Positions 11,947-23,749 are shown, counted from the first letter of the stretch. The stretch: DNA of 64,000 nucleotides from Edaphochlamys debaryana (GCA_016858145.1 JAEHOE010000007.1:1612001-1676000), one strand, 5' to 3'. The notes: generated from the letters alone by a model not told the origin. Numbers and translations: made by a program.

Positions 11947-13432
11947 ATGGCACTCTCCACTCTTCCTTTCGCTGGATCCTCTGCCTCCACCAGCCGGCGT
12001 GTGCTAGCGGGATGCCCAGCACGGCTCCCCCGCGCTGCGCCGTGCGCCTCTGGAGCCGTCGCCAGGCCAGCTGTGCGCAGCGTGGTGGTCCGTGTCGCCG
12101 AGATGAGCAGGCCAGTCCTCGACGAGCCAAAGGAAGTTGGCGAGCGATTCCTCGACGTTGAGGCGATGCTCCAGAACTTCGACCCCTTGAACGGAGACCA
12201 CCTCCTACAGTGGGGCTCGGACGAGGACGAGGACGAGGTCCGATTTGCCCAGCCCGGCACCCTAGCCGAAGCCACGGGAGCGTGGGAGGACGAGGCTTCG
12301 GGCTACGCTGGCCACGAGCTGTTCCCAGTAAGTGCCTCGGCCCAACATGTCCTTTGGGGGCACATGAGAGCCAGGGCCCGCTGGGAGCTAAGATCTCCGC
12401 ACTTGGGACTGTTGCGCTTGCTGTCGGATTCGGCATTTTGCATCCGAGACGCGCGCTGACCTCTCGCGCGGTTCCCGTGAATTGCAGGCTCACATCGACT
12501 ACGGTGCCGGTTCTGAGTCGGAGGATGAGGGCACGGCGCACAGCTCGCCGCTGTCTTCGGCGAGCGCTGCCCTGCTGAGCACCGCGCGCCCCGCCGCCGC
12601 CGCTTCGGCCTCCCTGCCCGCTGAGCCCCTCCCCAGCGCTTACACGTCAGAGGCGGGCTTCCTGGTGAGCAAACAACCCCAAAACGAGTAACTGCATCGT
12701 GCTGGGCGTGCTGGGCCACCAAACAATGCCGTTCACGCTCTGCAAGTATCTGGGCCAAAGTATCCCCCCGGATCCTGATCCAAATCCTGATCCCCTCGCC
12801 TTCCCTGGTCTTCCTCAGGAGATCCCCGTGCATGAGCTCCAGGAGCGCCTGCTGACGGGGCAGTTCGCTGTGCTGCTGGACGTGCGCAGCCGCGCCGAGT
12901 ACGACGGGGGGCACGTGGCCGGCGCCATGTGCCTTCCCCTCGACACGGACCTCTCCACCGCCGTACGCTCCGGCCAGCTGGACGAGTATCGCTCCCAACC
13001 TATCGCCATCATCTGCGCCACCGGTGCCCGGTCGTCGCAGGCCACGGTGAGCCTGGGCTGGGGTTGACGCCACCAGGGCCATTGGGGGTGCTGTCCATCA
13101 GGTTGGGACCGCTTCTGTGACGTGGAAGACTCTCCACACTCTAGACTTCCTAGAATGACCAGTCATGGGCATTGAGTGACAATTCGTGACTGCGGCGAGG
13201 GTTCTGTGGGAGATGAGTAAACAGGATCCTGACGGCACGGTTCCCATCGCAGGTGCGCCTGAGCAAGGTGTTTGGCTTCAGCAACGTGTACAATGTGAAG
13301 GGTGGTTTCAAGGCCTGGCGGGCCGAGGGCCACCCCGTCGCCGTCACCCCTGGCGCTCTTTCGGGCAGCGGTGGCGGCGGCTGCGGCTGCGGCGGGGGCG
13401 GATCTGGCGGCTGCGGTAGCAAGAAGCAGTGA
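11947..13432 (+). CDS. chloroplast-targeted single rhodanese-domain protein with Gly/Cys tail
   Basis: Four exons (11947-12327, 12488-12664, 12819-13046, 13253-13432) give 321 residues. Residues 1 to about 50 are rich in Ser, Ala and Arg with few acids, a typical algal chloroplast transit peptide. Residues 55-185 are acidic and Ser/Ala-rich without a known fold. The rhodanese domain spans about 187-290: LLDVRSRAEYDGGHVAGA, then the active-site loop CATGARS with the nucleophilic Cys at about 252, and FGFSNVYNVKGGFKAW. The intact loop suggests a persulfide-carrying sulfurtransferase, though the substrate is unknown. The extreme C terminus is a Gly/Cys run (GGGGCGCGGGGSGGCGSKKQ) with three cysteines, which could bind metal or relay sulfur. 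The start at 11947 was chosen over an in-frame ATG at 11800 because it exposes the transit peptide. Confidence 0.92.
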
Positions 13433-14108
13433 GTGTACAGTGCGTGCCCTGAAACCGGACCCAGATCCTCAGACAGCCGATCTGGGTGAAGCGAAGCGCT
13501 GACCTGGCGCAGAAGGCCTTTAGTGGGCTGTGCCGGGCGCGTTGGTGGCAGATGTGTTGGATGCTAGAGCGGAAACTGCGCGGCAGATATTCTGGCGCAG
13601 CATGGGAGTGCGGAGTCGAGTCGATGAAGAGCCGGTCATTGGGGCCTTCGGATGATTTGGGGGCCGGGCATTCCGCAGCAAGCACGCCTAGTCGCTGGCA
13701 AAGAGCTTGCGCGACGATACCGGTAGTGCGGTGCTATCCACAGTCATGGTCGTATCGCTGGCGCATGATGGGCATATGGCTTGCCAAGGTGTGTGGTGGT
13801 GGTGGGAACCTGGCAAGAGCAGGAGCAGAAGCGTGTCGTTAACTTCGTTTGCGAAATAAGTCCTTACAAGCGCTTTCTCTGTAGCAGCTTAGGGTGTGTT
13901 GCGAGATTCGTCCTTGTACACTAGCGGTTTTGGTGTAGGTGTTGCCGTGAGGCAGGTCGAAGTAGAGGCGAGTAGTGAGGTGAGCCGGACACTGGAGCGT
14001 GTGCGGTCGGTTGGGAAATGGGGAGGAGCACGAAGGGGATGAATGGTGCAGGGAATGAGTAGTGAGGTGAGCCGCGGCTTTGGGTTTTGTCGTGTTGGGC
14101 CGATATCG

Positions 14109-14113
14109 TGTAA
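14109..14113 (+). promoter_or_regulatory. candidate TGTAA poly(A) signal, rhodanese gene
   Basis: TGTAA lies about 680 nt after the rhodanese stop codon on the coding strand. Confidence 0.4.
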
Positions 14114-14335
14114 TCACAAGGCCGGGTCCTCACAAGGTCGTCTCAAATTGTCAGTCCCCAACGGCCCACAAATTGGAGCAGCCCACCGGCCAGGTCAGCA
14201 GACCTCCGCTTGGATTGCTGTCCGCAGCGGGCCAGCGGCCTGTACGAGTGATATGTGGGGACGGAAGGCATAGCCTCCATGCAGTGCAGGGGGAGTCGAC
14301 ACTCGACGACAGTCGAGCAGTCTCTTCCGAGCGGC

Positions 14336-14340
14336 TTACA
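14336..14340 (-). promoter_or_regulatory. candidate TGTAA poly(A) signal, GH1 gene A
   Basis: The plus strand reads TTACA, so TGTAA lies on the minus strand about 580 nt after the GH1-A stop codon. Confidence 0.45.
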
Positions 14341-14918
14341 TTGCTCACCACAGGCTTCCAGCGCGATCTCGACATCACCACAAACATGAATGACTATATT
14401 GGGGTGCTGACAGCGTCAAGCTTTCCTCTCATTCTCTCAGGCCCTCACTTCTGCACCTCCTTCCGTCCTCAGCTACAATCCGTCGTCACCCTTTCCCTTC
14501 CCGCGACGTCCCGTGCGGCTCTTGTTGGCACATCCACGTCAGCTACGCCTACCCGAGTACCTGTCAGCCATCACCTTCGTTGCTCAATGCGCCTTCCATC
14601 CACAAATGCGCATTGTGGGTCGCCTGCTCAGTGTCATGTCACCGCCTGCACCTGGCCCACCTGACCTGCGCCCCGTCACTGCCCTTCTGAGTCCCTTGAT
14701 CTCAGCCTGCATCTCACCATCTCACCGCTTCAGCAATTTCCCTGTCCCTCCCTGGGTGCGTCCTTCCCCAGCCTGCCTCCATCACCGCCGTCCGCTCTCT
14801 CCACCCGTCGACCTTGCACTCCACGCATACCATCCGGCCTCCCACCTGCCTGACCCGCCTCCCCTCCCCATCCTGCTCCTCCCCCTCGGGCGCCTCCCCC
14901 TCCTCTCCGTGCCCCTCC

Positions 14919-17900
14919 TCACCCAACGGCCACCACGCCCACGCCCTTGCGCCCCACGTTCTCACCCTTGGCGTTCTGCACGTCCTTGCCGCCCGGCCCC
15001 ATGTGCACGATCCCCTCCTCCCGCAGCTCCGCCTCCACGCCCATGTCGTGCCCCAGCACCGCCTGCGCCTTGCGCGACGCCTCCCGCACCCCCGCCAGGT
15101 CGTCCGGCAGCGTCTTGAAGTACCGCACCAGCGTCTTGGAGCCCTCCTGCGGGCGTGCACGGACGCGGAAGAGGGGCAGGAGGATGAGGAGGCGTGTGTT
15201 ACGGTTGGGGCTGCTAGGGGCTGCAGCGGGGGGCTGCAGTGCGCATGCGTTGTGGGACCGTCGCTCAGGAGGGGCCCCTGTCCTGACGCTGGCCGGGCAG
15301 GCGCCCCGTGCCCCGACCGGCCGACCCACCTTGAGCTTGCGGTCCACGCTGCCGTCCGGCTCCCACGCGTATAGCCCGAACTTCATCGTGTAGCCGGTGG
15401 CCCACTCCAGGTTGTCCAGCAGCGTCCTGCGGGCCGCCGCGGGAGGTAGCAGGGCTGTAACCGACAGGACTTGCAAAGCCCGCACACCGCACATGGGCTC
15501 TCGTGAACCCCCGCGCTGCCCCCGGCCAGGGACACACTCGGCACGCCCTTGCGGCCCCCTGCGGCCCCCGCCCTGCGCCCCCCGCCCTGCGCCCCACCAG
15601 TAGTAGAAGCCGCGCACGTCGTAGCCGTCCGCCACGGCCCGCAGCACCTGGGGCGGGACGTGGTTGCAAGGGAGGTGGGTTGTGGTGAGCACATAACCGT
15701 AACAGCGGTGAGCTGTCTGACTCGGCATATGCTAGCGCTAAATGGGGGGCCCGGCGCTCATGCTCAGGGGCTTCTCGCGGCCCCTAGTTGCTTCGTCCCC
15801 TCTTCGTCCCCCCGCCCTGCCCCGCTGCCCGCGCCCCCGTCCCACCGCCTTGAAGTATGCGTCAATCATGATGGCGCGGCGGTCGTCCCGGGAGTCGGCG
15901 ATGCCCGTCTCCGTGATGTACATGGGGATGCCGAACTTGGAGCACCTGCACAGGAGAGCGGCCGGCGAACAAACGACAGCGCGATCAGAGCCCCATCGTC
16001 TCCCCTGCGGGCAGGCCACCTGACCCTCATCGCTGCCCTTCGCCCGCTGCAAGACACATTGTTCGCTCGTCTCCACCGCAGCGCACAGGCGGGGCGTCTC
16101 TGACCCCCGCCCGGTGTGCCCGGCCTCGTGCCCCACCGCTTGATGCAGTTGTACATGCCCTCCGGGTACACCGGGTAGTACATGTCCGTCATGACCTCGG
16201 CGGCCCGGCAGCTCGGCGCCAGGTACCAGGAGAAGATGCCGCGGGAGTAGTAGTTGATGCCCCACCTGGCGGGGGAAAACGGGGGTGGGAGGAGGGGTTT
16301 GGGAAGACAGCGGGGCACCTAGGCGAGAAGCCCGGGGGCTGGATAAACGGCATGGTCCTGTAGAGCCCAACCCACCAGTCGCAGGGCGGCCGGCCGTTGG
16401 GGTCCTTCCACTGCTGCCACGTCCCCAGCACGGGCAGCTTCCACACGAACTCGCCTGCAGAGCCAGACAGGTGCGGACGCGGCCTGGCCGTCAGACGAAG
16501 GCAACCCCTTGTGCCAGCAGCGACGTGCTTGCCCCTGCAGCTCATCAGCGCTTTGGGGCTGCAAGGCCTCTCACCCCCAGGTGCACCCCCCCTCTGCACC
16601 CGCCGGGCCCCCTCACCCGTCATCATCCAGTGCTCCATGACGTCCCAGCCCCACCAGTACGTCATCCAGTCGGACAGCAGCCTAGCGGGCGGGCGGGTGG
16701 CGCAGGCGGTTTGCGTGGGGATTCACGAGCAGCACGGGAACCACAGGAGCAGTCCCTTACGCCCGCCGCCACGGCCACCCTACGCCCCCTCCTGCTCCCT
16801 CCTGCCCCCCTGCTCACTTGGCGACCCCGTACACCAGGCCGGTGCCCTGCGCCTCGAACGTGATGTGGTGGCTCACCAGACCCACCTGCGCGGAGGCAGC
16901 GGAGGGGGGAGGGGAGGGGCTTTGATGACTACGGCACAAGGCAGGCCTCACACCAGGGCCCAGCTACTCATGACCGTCGACTGGGGAGCCTGACCCGCCC
17001 CTGGCAGCGACCAGCACTTGCAAGCGCAGCTCAAACCCTGTGAGACCCTGTCGGTGTCTTGGCTTGGCGAGATCTACGACCCAAGAGGAGCACACCAAGA
17101 GGAGCACACCGCCGGCCTCACCCTCCCCCACCTGCGCCGCCTGCCCCCCCGGCATGGCCTTGATGGCCTTGTAGGCTGCCACGTGGGCCTGGGGGAGGGG
17201 GTGGGGGAGTCCTCGTACGGTAAGGGCCAAGGACCCCACGCCAGGGGCTCACCCTGGGACTCAAACCTCATACCGGCAACCTGCCAACATTGCTGCCACG
17301 CGGCTCGCCCTGCCCCCTAACCGCGCACCACACAGCCCTGCCCCTTGCCCTCTTCCCCCCACGCCCCTCACGCGCATGCGCGAGCAGCCTCAGTCCAGAC
17401 CGCCCCTGCCTAGCCACCAAGCAGATTCCGGTGTACTACCGCTGCCGCGTCTAAGCTTCGCCTTCCTCCCACCGCCCCACCCCCACCTTGAGCATGGCGC
17501 TGACAGAGGGGCTGCATGTCGGCCCCCCAAACGCCCCTCCCCCCCACGACCCCACCTTGAGCATGGTGCTGAGCATGCGGCCCGCCCCCACCAGGTCGAA
17601 GATGCGCCCGGGCGGGGCGATGCCCACCACCCAGCCCAGGAACAGGTAGCACTGCGGGAGGGCTGGGCAGGTGGGGTCAGCACTCCGCAGGGGGGCGTGT
17701 GAAGGACCCGCACACAACGGCACCGGTACAGGGGAGTGACCAAGCGGTGTGTGCTGTGCTGCGCAGGCGAAAATTGGGGGCCGGGCAGGGTGCCACTGCT
17801 GGGCCGACCAAGGACGAGCGCCAACCGCTGGGCGTACGACAGCAGGTGACTGCGGCCTCCTGTCTGCCCAACACGTGCTGTGCACCGGCCGGTCCTGGCA

Positions 17901-19064
17901 CCGCCAGACACGTGTGCGGGGAGCGCTGCGGGCTGCTGTCGGGCGCTGCGGGCTGCGGACACTTCAGGCAACCCACCGTGGGCTCGTTGAACGTGGCCCA
18001 CAGCGTGATCTTGCTCCCGAACCACTTGAAGCAGAGCTCCGAGAACTTGACGAAGGCCGGGATGTTCTCCTCCTTGGTCCACCCGCCCGCCTTCTCGAAC
18101 CAGGTGGGGTGCACGAAGTGCCACAGCGTGGCGTTGGGCACCAGGCCGTGGGAGAGCATGCAGTCAATCATCTGGTGGTACCTGGGGGGGGGGGGGCGGA
18201 GGGGATCGGAGGCACACAGACCCAATGACCATCGTGCACCACAACCGGTTCACGGCCGCTGAGCAACGAAGCCCTCCGCCCTACCCACCACCTCTCCTCC
18301 ATCCCTCCCAACACCCCTCCGACAATGCCATGCCCGGTACGCACAGCCCCTCGCCCTTGGCCCCTTCACCTCGCTCCCCCTTCCCTACACCCCTCTCCTA
18401 CTACACGATTGCTGGGGCCATGTCCGGTACGCACAGCCCCCCTCCCCCCTTCGCCCCCGCCCCCCCGCCCCACCTGCGCACTGCCTCCATGTCGTACACG
18501 CCCCGCTCCGGCTCGATGCGGGCCCACTCGAACGAGAAGCGGAAGGTCGTGCTGCCAATGTCAGCGGCAAGCTTGATGTCTTTCTCATAGCTGCGAAGGG
18601 GGCGTGGATGGCGTGAAAGGCACAGGATGGTTAAGATCGGCAAACCGGGCTCGGCAGGAACGCGGGGCAGGCACCCTGCGGACATACGCGGCGAGCAAGG
18701 GTATAGGGGATGGCGTGGGCCGTGAAGGCGGGCTGCGCGAGCGGCTACGCTGGCGTGTCCATGGCCCCGTGTTCGCGGCCTGCAGCTGCCTCCGCCGGCC
18801 CCGCTCCAGCACACGTAACGCCTGTCGGGTGTGTGCGTGAGCGGCTCACTTGTTCCAGAAGTCGCTGCACTTGTCGATGTTGTATTTGCCCCGGATAGCG
18901 CTCACGCCGAACGAGCGGAAGGGCCAGCGGCTGCGGGCGAAATCCGTCCAGTTGGAGCCATTGTCGCCGGAGTTTTGCCACACGCTGATGGCCGCCCCCT
19001 TCAGAAAGCGCGGGGGCGCGTCGCCATCCCCGTTGCCGTTGCTCGCGGCCTTGGCTTTGCTCAT
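14919..19064 (-). CDS. GH1 family beta-glycosidase, paralog A
   Basis: Thirteen minus-strand exons: 18850-19064, 18474-18590, 17977-18181, 17556-17651, 17132-17188, 16818-16885, 16617-16681, 16376-16454, 16137-16265, 15846-15945, 15598-15647, 15330-15426 and 14919-15146, giving 501 residues. Both GH1 catalytic glutamates are present: acid/base in WATFNEPT (Glu about 177) and nucleophile in YITETGIAD (Glu about 356), a variant of the usual TENG. Other GH1 landmarks are FRFSFEWARIEPERG, ATLWHFVHPTWF, WGINYYSRG and WTLLDNLEWATGYTMKFGLY. No signal peptide or TM segment is seen, so the enzyme is probably cytosolic. Substrate is unknown: GH1 includes beta-glucosidases, beta-galactosidases and the SFR2 galactolipid remodelling enzymes. 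A divergent paralog (19490-23749) has the same exon plan. The C terminus after residue 426 is a short charged extension. Confidence 0.92.
17001..18546 (-). repeat. inverted-repeat arm A (GH1-A exon 2 to intron 5), mosaic identity to 19988-21156
   Basis: Read on the minus strand, this block aligns with 19988-21156. The second half of exon 2, almost all of exon 3 (one difference in about 185 nt) and exon 5 (no difference seen in 57 nt) are near identical. Parts of introns 2 and 5 can also be aligned, while exon 4, the last 20 nt of exon 3 and intron 3 differ clearly. Boundaries are approximate, judged by eye. Confidence 0.7.
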
Positions 19065-19489
19065 AGTGTTTCGCGGCTATGTCGACATGCAGAAGTGCGG
19101 GACTGCAGCGACAGGCTATCGGTATGGTTGCGCGTGTGTGTGGAGCACTCCGTGCAGCCTGTGGTCTATGCTCGCGCGGCTCGCATGCAAAATGACGGAT
19201 GGTCCAAAGGCGGGATGGCGCGCAAGGTTTCTGCGCTGCCGGCTTCACCGATCTAGCTACACCTCTAGCCGCAACAGGATGTCCCTCATTCCACACACCA
19301 CTCGACACCAGCAGACCCTGGCTTCCGTGCGTACCCCGAGACTCCAATCGTCGTCTCGCAGGCAGCGCGCTTCCGCACGTACCAGCGCACTTTTGTAACA
19401 TCAGCATCCAATTAGTTCCATTAGAAGTGCTGTAACCGCTCCGCAGCGCACTGCAAGGCAGGGGCCCGTGGGTCGCGCCATCCCCGCCC
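19065..19489. promoter_or_regulatory. bidirectional promoter between the two GH1 paralogs
   Basis: The two GH1 start codons point away from each other over 425 bp. The interval is moderately AT-richer than the exons and holds both 5' UTRs. I did not recognise a palindrome or defined element, and no shared sequence between the two promoter halves was obvious. Confidence 0.5.
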
Positions 19490-22400
19490 ATGCCGCCTCC
19501 GACGGATGGCGCCCCGAAGCCGCCCCCGCTCCCCGACATCTTCCTCAAAGGCGTGGGACTGAGCGTGTGGCAGGCCTCGGGGGACAAGGGCAGCAACTGG
19601 ACCGACTTCGCGCACGGCCGATGGCCAGTGCCATGGCTGGGGCCGGTGCCATCGTGCCGAGGCCGCTACGGCATTGACACCGCCAACGGCTTCTGGGACA
19701 GGCGAGCGACGGGGAGGGGCCACAGCATCAAAGGGGGTGCGGGTTTACACCGACAGCTGGCACACGGAAGCTGGCTGGCAGCAGCCTTCCCGAAACGGCG
19801 GCGGCTTGGCAGGCTGCCCCTCGCCCTGCCCAGCCCTTCCCCCGCAACGTGCCCCCATCCTTCGCCGCCGCTCCAAGGCAGGTCTCCAGCTTGTCACCTC
19901 TCAGCCCCATGATCAGGCACCACCTCTGCCCCTACACCTGCAGGTACGAGGAGGACATCCGGCTGGCCGCGCAGCTGGGCTGCACGTCCTTCCGCTTCTC
20001 GTTCGAGTGGGCCCGCATCGAGCCGGAGCGGGGCGTGTGCGACATGGAGGCAGTGCGCAGGTGGGGCGGGGGGGGGGGCGGGGGGGGGGGGAAGAGGAGG
20101 GAGGGATCAAGGGCAGGAGGCTGTGCGTACCGGTGATGGCCCCAGCGTCCGTGAAGAAGGGAGGCAGGGGGGAAGGTGGGGAGGGCGGAGGGCTTTGATG
20201 CTCAGCGTCCGTGCAACCGGTTGTGGTGAAGATGGGTCACTGGGTCTGTGTGCCTCGGTTCCCCCCCCCCCAAACCCTCCCCCAGGTACCACCAGATGAT
20301 TGACTGCATGCTCTCCCACGGCCTGGTGCCCAGCGCCACGCTGTGGCACTTCGTGCACCCCACCTGGTTCGAGAAGGCGGGCGGGTGGACCAAGGAGGAG
20401 AACATCCCGGCCTTCGTCAAGTTCTCGGAGCTCTGCTTCAAGTGGTTCGGGAGCAAGATCACGCTGTGGGCGACCATCAATGAACCCACGGTGAGCACTT
20501 GCGGTTGTCGGCCGCTCTGCCACCCTTGTGTCGTTAGGGAGGCAGGCATGTACGGCATCTCTGCGTCCTCTGCCCATACCGGGCGCTCCCTTCCGTGCCT
20601 AGCTGGACCCCTGACCCCCCATACGACCCTCCGGCCCCGCTCCCCCCCCTCCCCAGTGCGCCCTGTTCCTGGGCCACATCATCGGCATCGCCCCCCCGGG
20701 CCGCTTCATGGACCTGGTGGGGGCGGGCCGCATGCTCAGCTCGCTGCTAAAGGTGGGGTCGTGGGGGGGCTGGTGCGTGGGCGGGTGGGCGGGTGCATGC
20801 TCAATGCCCTGCTCATGGTGCGTGGCGAGGGGTCAGGCGGCACGAGGGGAGCGTGAGAGCGCGCAGGAACGACATGCGGCCGGTCTGTCGCACACCTCAT
20901 GCGCTAGAGGCCTGTCGGTATCGCCATTCTGTCCTGATCTTGCTTTTCCTCCCCCAGGCCCACGTGGCAGCCTACAAGGCCATCAAGGCCATGCCGGGGG
21001 GGCAGGCGGCGCAGGTGGGGGAGGGGGAGGCCGGCGGTGTGTTCACCAGTCAGGTGTACTCCCTAGGCAGGCGGCGTGTTCACAAGTCATGATGTCACCG
21101 GTGTCGCCGGGTCTCTCAGGGTGCGAGCTGCGCTTGCACATGCTGGTCGCTGCCACTGACGCTGACACTGGTGTCGCCCCGCTGCGCAAGCTGCTTGAGG
21201 TGGTGGTGTAGCGTCCTACAACCCCAGCAGCCTACGTATCTGCCGTTCTGAGCTTGCTCCCTCCCCTGCCCAGGTGGGGCTGGTGAACCACCACATCCGG
21301 TTCGAGCCGCAGGGCACGGGCCTGGTGTTCACCTTCGCCAAGTGAGAGCTTGCCTAGGGGCAGGGGAACGGGAAGGGGGCAGGACAGATGGGGCCGCACA
21401 CGGCCTGGCTTGGGTCATGCCGGGCTGCCTGGGCGGCGAGTTGCAGAGACGTGCTATCATGCTTTCAACAACTATATTTAACGGTTGGCGGTGCCTTGCA
21501 GGGTGGTCGCGGACTGGCTCACCTACTGGTGGGTGGGTGCACTTGGGTGCAGGTCCAGAGCTTGATAGCCCCAAAGGAATCTCTCAGCTGTCCCGTGGCC
21601 CTCCCGTTTTGACCCCCCACGTCCCTTGCCCCCCCAGGGTGGGCGCCAACGTGATGGAGCACTGGATGCTCACCGGTGGGTGGCAGGAAGGCAGGCAACT
21701 CCGGAGTTGATATCAAGTTGAGGACAGGAGATGAAGCCTAAGAGTTGAAGTGCCCTTGGGCAAGCTTGAGCAAGGCGCGAGCTGGTTCACAAGGTAGGCC
21801 CCGCCGGTGCGGCGGGGGGCACAGTGTCTGGTTCGTTGGGAATGGCAGCCCACCGATAGGCAGCGACTGAGCGGATGCCCATACGCAGGCGAGTTCGTGT
21901 GGAAGCTTCCCGTCATGGGAGTGTGGCAGCAGTGGAAGGACCCCAACGGACGGCCACCCTGCGACTGGTGGGTTGGGTGCACGACCCGATTGCCTAGCGG
22001 CTGGGCAGCTCGAATGGGCTCCCGGCCTATGCTCGCAGCCAATGAGCACCCTTCATAGCTCAAGCTGCCTGCGCCAACGGCACGGCAGCACCCCAAGCGC
22101 TTGCCTCACAGACCCCGCTCCGCCCTCCCTGACTTTGAATCCTCCTTCTGACGCGTGTCCTTGCCCGCCAAACCCGCCAGGTGGGGCATCAACTACTACT
22201 CGCGGGGGGTGGTGTCCTGGGCGCTCACGCCCACGCACCGGCAGCAGGAGGTCATGACGGACATGTACTACCCGGTGTACCCGGAGGGAATGTACCGAGT
22301 CATCCAGAGGTAAGATGCGTGGCCACTGGCCAGCGGTACTACGGTTCTGCAGTAGGAGGTAGCGCGGTAGCGGTAGCGGTACGCCAAGCACGGCTAGGTG

Positions 22401-23749
22401 CTATGACAGTGCGGGCTGGCCCATGGACGAGGATCATAAGATGGCGGGCGATCCTGGAGCAAGGGCGCTTCTGTGTCCACGCCACAGGTGCTCCGAGTTC
22501 GGCATCCCCATGTACATCACGGAGACCGGCATCGCGGACGCACGTGACGACCGGAGGGCCCACATGATCGACGCCTACATGCAGCAGGTCAGCACGTGAC
22601 AGCGCACCTCTCCGCGGGAGGGTGTCGCGGGGAGCGGGGACACGTGCACCCTTACCTTCCTGGTGCGCGGGGAAAGGGAGCTGGCCGGGTTGCAGACAGA
22701 TGGATGCCTCTAGGGACCTTGTGCCTGCCCCGCCCTGCGCCGCGGCCGGAGGAAGCCCGCAGCGCGCTGCCTTGGTCCGCCCTGCTCGGTCCCCTGGGCC
22801 CGACTTGGTCTCAGCTGGGCCCCCACTGGGCCCCGCTCCCTCTGCCCCCAGGTGCTGCACGCAGTTGCGGACGGCTACGACGTGCGCGGGGTCTACTACT
22901 GGTGCGAGGGGCTTGGGACCAACGGAATGAGCCCAGGTTGTCGAAGGGCAGGGCGAGGGCGGCGCAGTACAGAGGTCTTGGAGTCGGGAGCTGCAGTCCG
23001 TGGCGGCAGGTGGCCGAGGCCAACGCAGCCAAGGCTCAAGCTCAACGCTGCGAGCTACCGCCCCGTGACCCGCTCCGCAGGACCCTGGTGGACGGCTTCG
23101 AGTGGGCCACCGGCTACTCCATGAAGTTCGGGCTGTACGCGTGGGAGCCGGACGGCAGCGTGGACCGCAAGCTCAAGGTGGGTCGGGGCGATGAGGGAAG
23201 GCAGGGTGCAGCGCCTGCGCGGGGAAGATGGCTCGATCTGGCGTGGGGCGTCAGCCAACACGTTAGTCAGCCGTTCGGTTTCTGGCGCCTGCACCAACCC
23301 GGTGGGGCCTCCACCCTCCGCCATGTCCGCAGGAGGGCAGCACCTCCCTGCGGCGCCTGTACCGCACCCTGCCCGACCGTCTGGACCAGCTGCGGGTGGC
23401 GGCGCGGTGGCGGCTGGGGGAGCAGGAGCGCCTGCGGGCGGGGCGGGAGGCGGCGGAGCCCCGCGGCGACGGCGGCGAGGAGACCGGGGCGAAGGTGGAC
23501 GATGGCGGAGGCGCCGGCGGGAAGGCGAACGGAATCGGCGGACCGCAGATTGGTATGGGCCAGGCGAACGGAGGCGAGGGGGCCGAGGGCGGAGAGGGAG
23601 ATGAGGAGCACGCCAACGGCGATGGGGCAGCGCATGCGGAGGTGAGGAAGAAGAAGGCGGCGGCGGAGCAGCCGGCGGGGCCGCAGGCACACGGGGACGG
23701 CTCCCCGCTGCTGGGGCCGGCGGTGGGGCAGCAGTGCGGGAGCGGCTAA
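19490..23749 (+). CDS. GH1 family beta-glycosidase, paralog B
   Basis: Fourteen exons: 19490-19701, 19944-20060, 20286-20490, 20657-20752, 20958-21014, 21274-21341, 21502-21528, 21638-21675, 21889-21967, 22181-22309, 22488-22587, 22852-22901, 23081-23177 and 23333-23749, giving 563 residues. Catalytic residues are conserved: acid/base in WATINEPT (Glu about 176) and nucleophile in YITETGIAD (Glu about 355). The exon plan equals paralog A except that the exon for DWLTYW...VMEHWMLT is split by an extra intron (21529-21637). Intron 1 (19702-19943) appears to use a GC donor (AG|GCGAGC), because no GT nearby restores the required phase. The last exon adds a Gly/Glu/Ala-rich tail of about 115 residues that A lacks, probably disordered. 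No signal peptide is seen. The role and substrate are as uncertain as for A. Confidence 0.91.
19988..21156 (+). repeat. inverted-repeat arm B (GH1-B exon 2 to intron 5), partner of 17001-18546
   Basis: This is the partner of the minus-strand block at 17001-18546. Near-identical patches alternate with diverged ones (exon 4 and the 3' end of exon 3). That pattern fits repeated gene conversion between head-to-head duplicates better than one uniform duplication age. Confidence 0.7.

Larger units (their letters stand above)
13433..14918. other. convergent intergenic region with direct repeat
   Basis: This gap of about 1.5 kb separates the rhodanese gene from the convergent GH1 gene and holds both 3' UTRs. 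An 18-bp sequence is repeated exactly at 13970-13987 and 14057-14074 (GAGTAGTGAGG followed by TGAGCCG). TGTAA signals facing each other at 14109 (+) and 14336 (-) suggest that the transcripts end about 220 bp apart. No coding evidence was found between them. Confidence 0.5.

Noticed and set aside
3862..23749. A dedicated cell-wall biosynthetic cluster (XEG113-like plus GH1 pair)
   Set aside because: IMP3 and the rhodanese lie between them on mixed strands, the GH1 enzymes have no signal peptide, and no co-regulation is visible, so linkage alone does not support a functional cluster.
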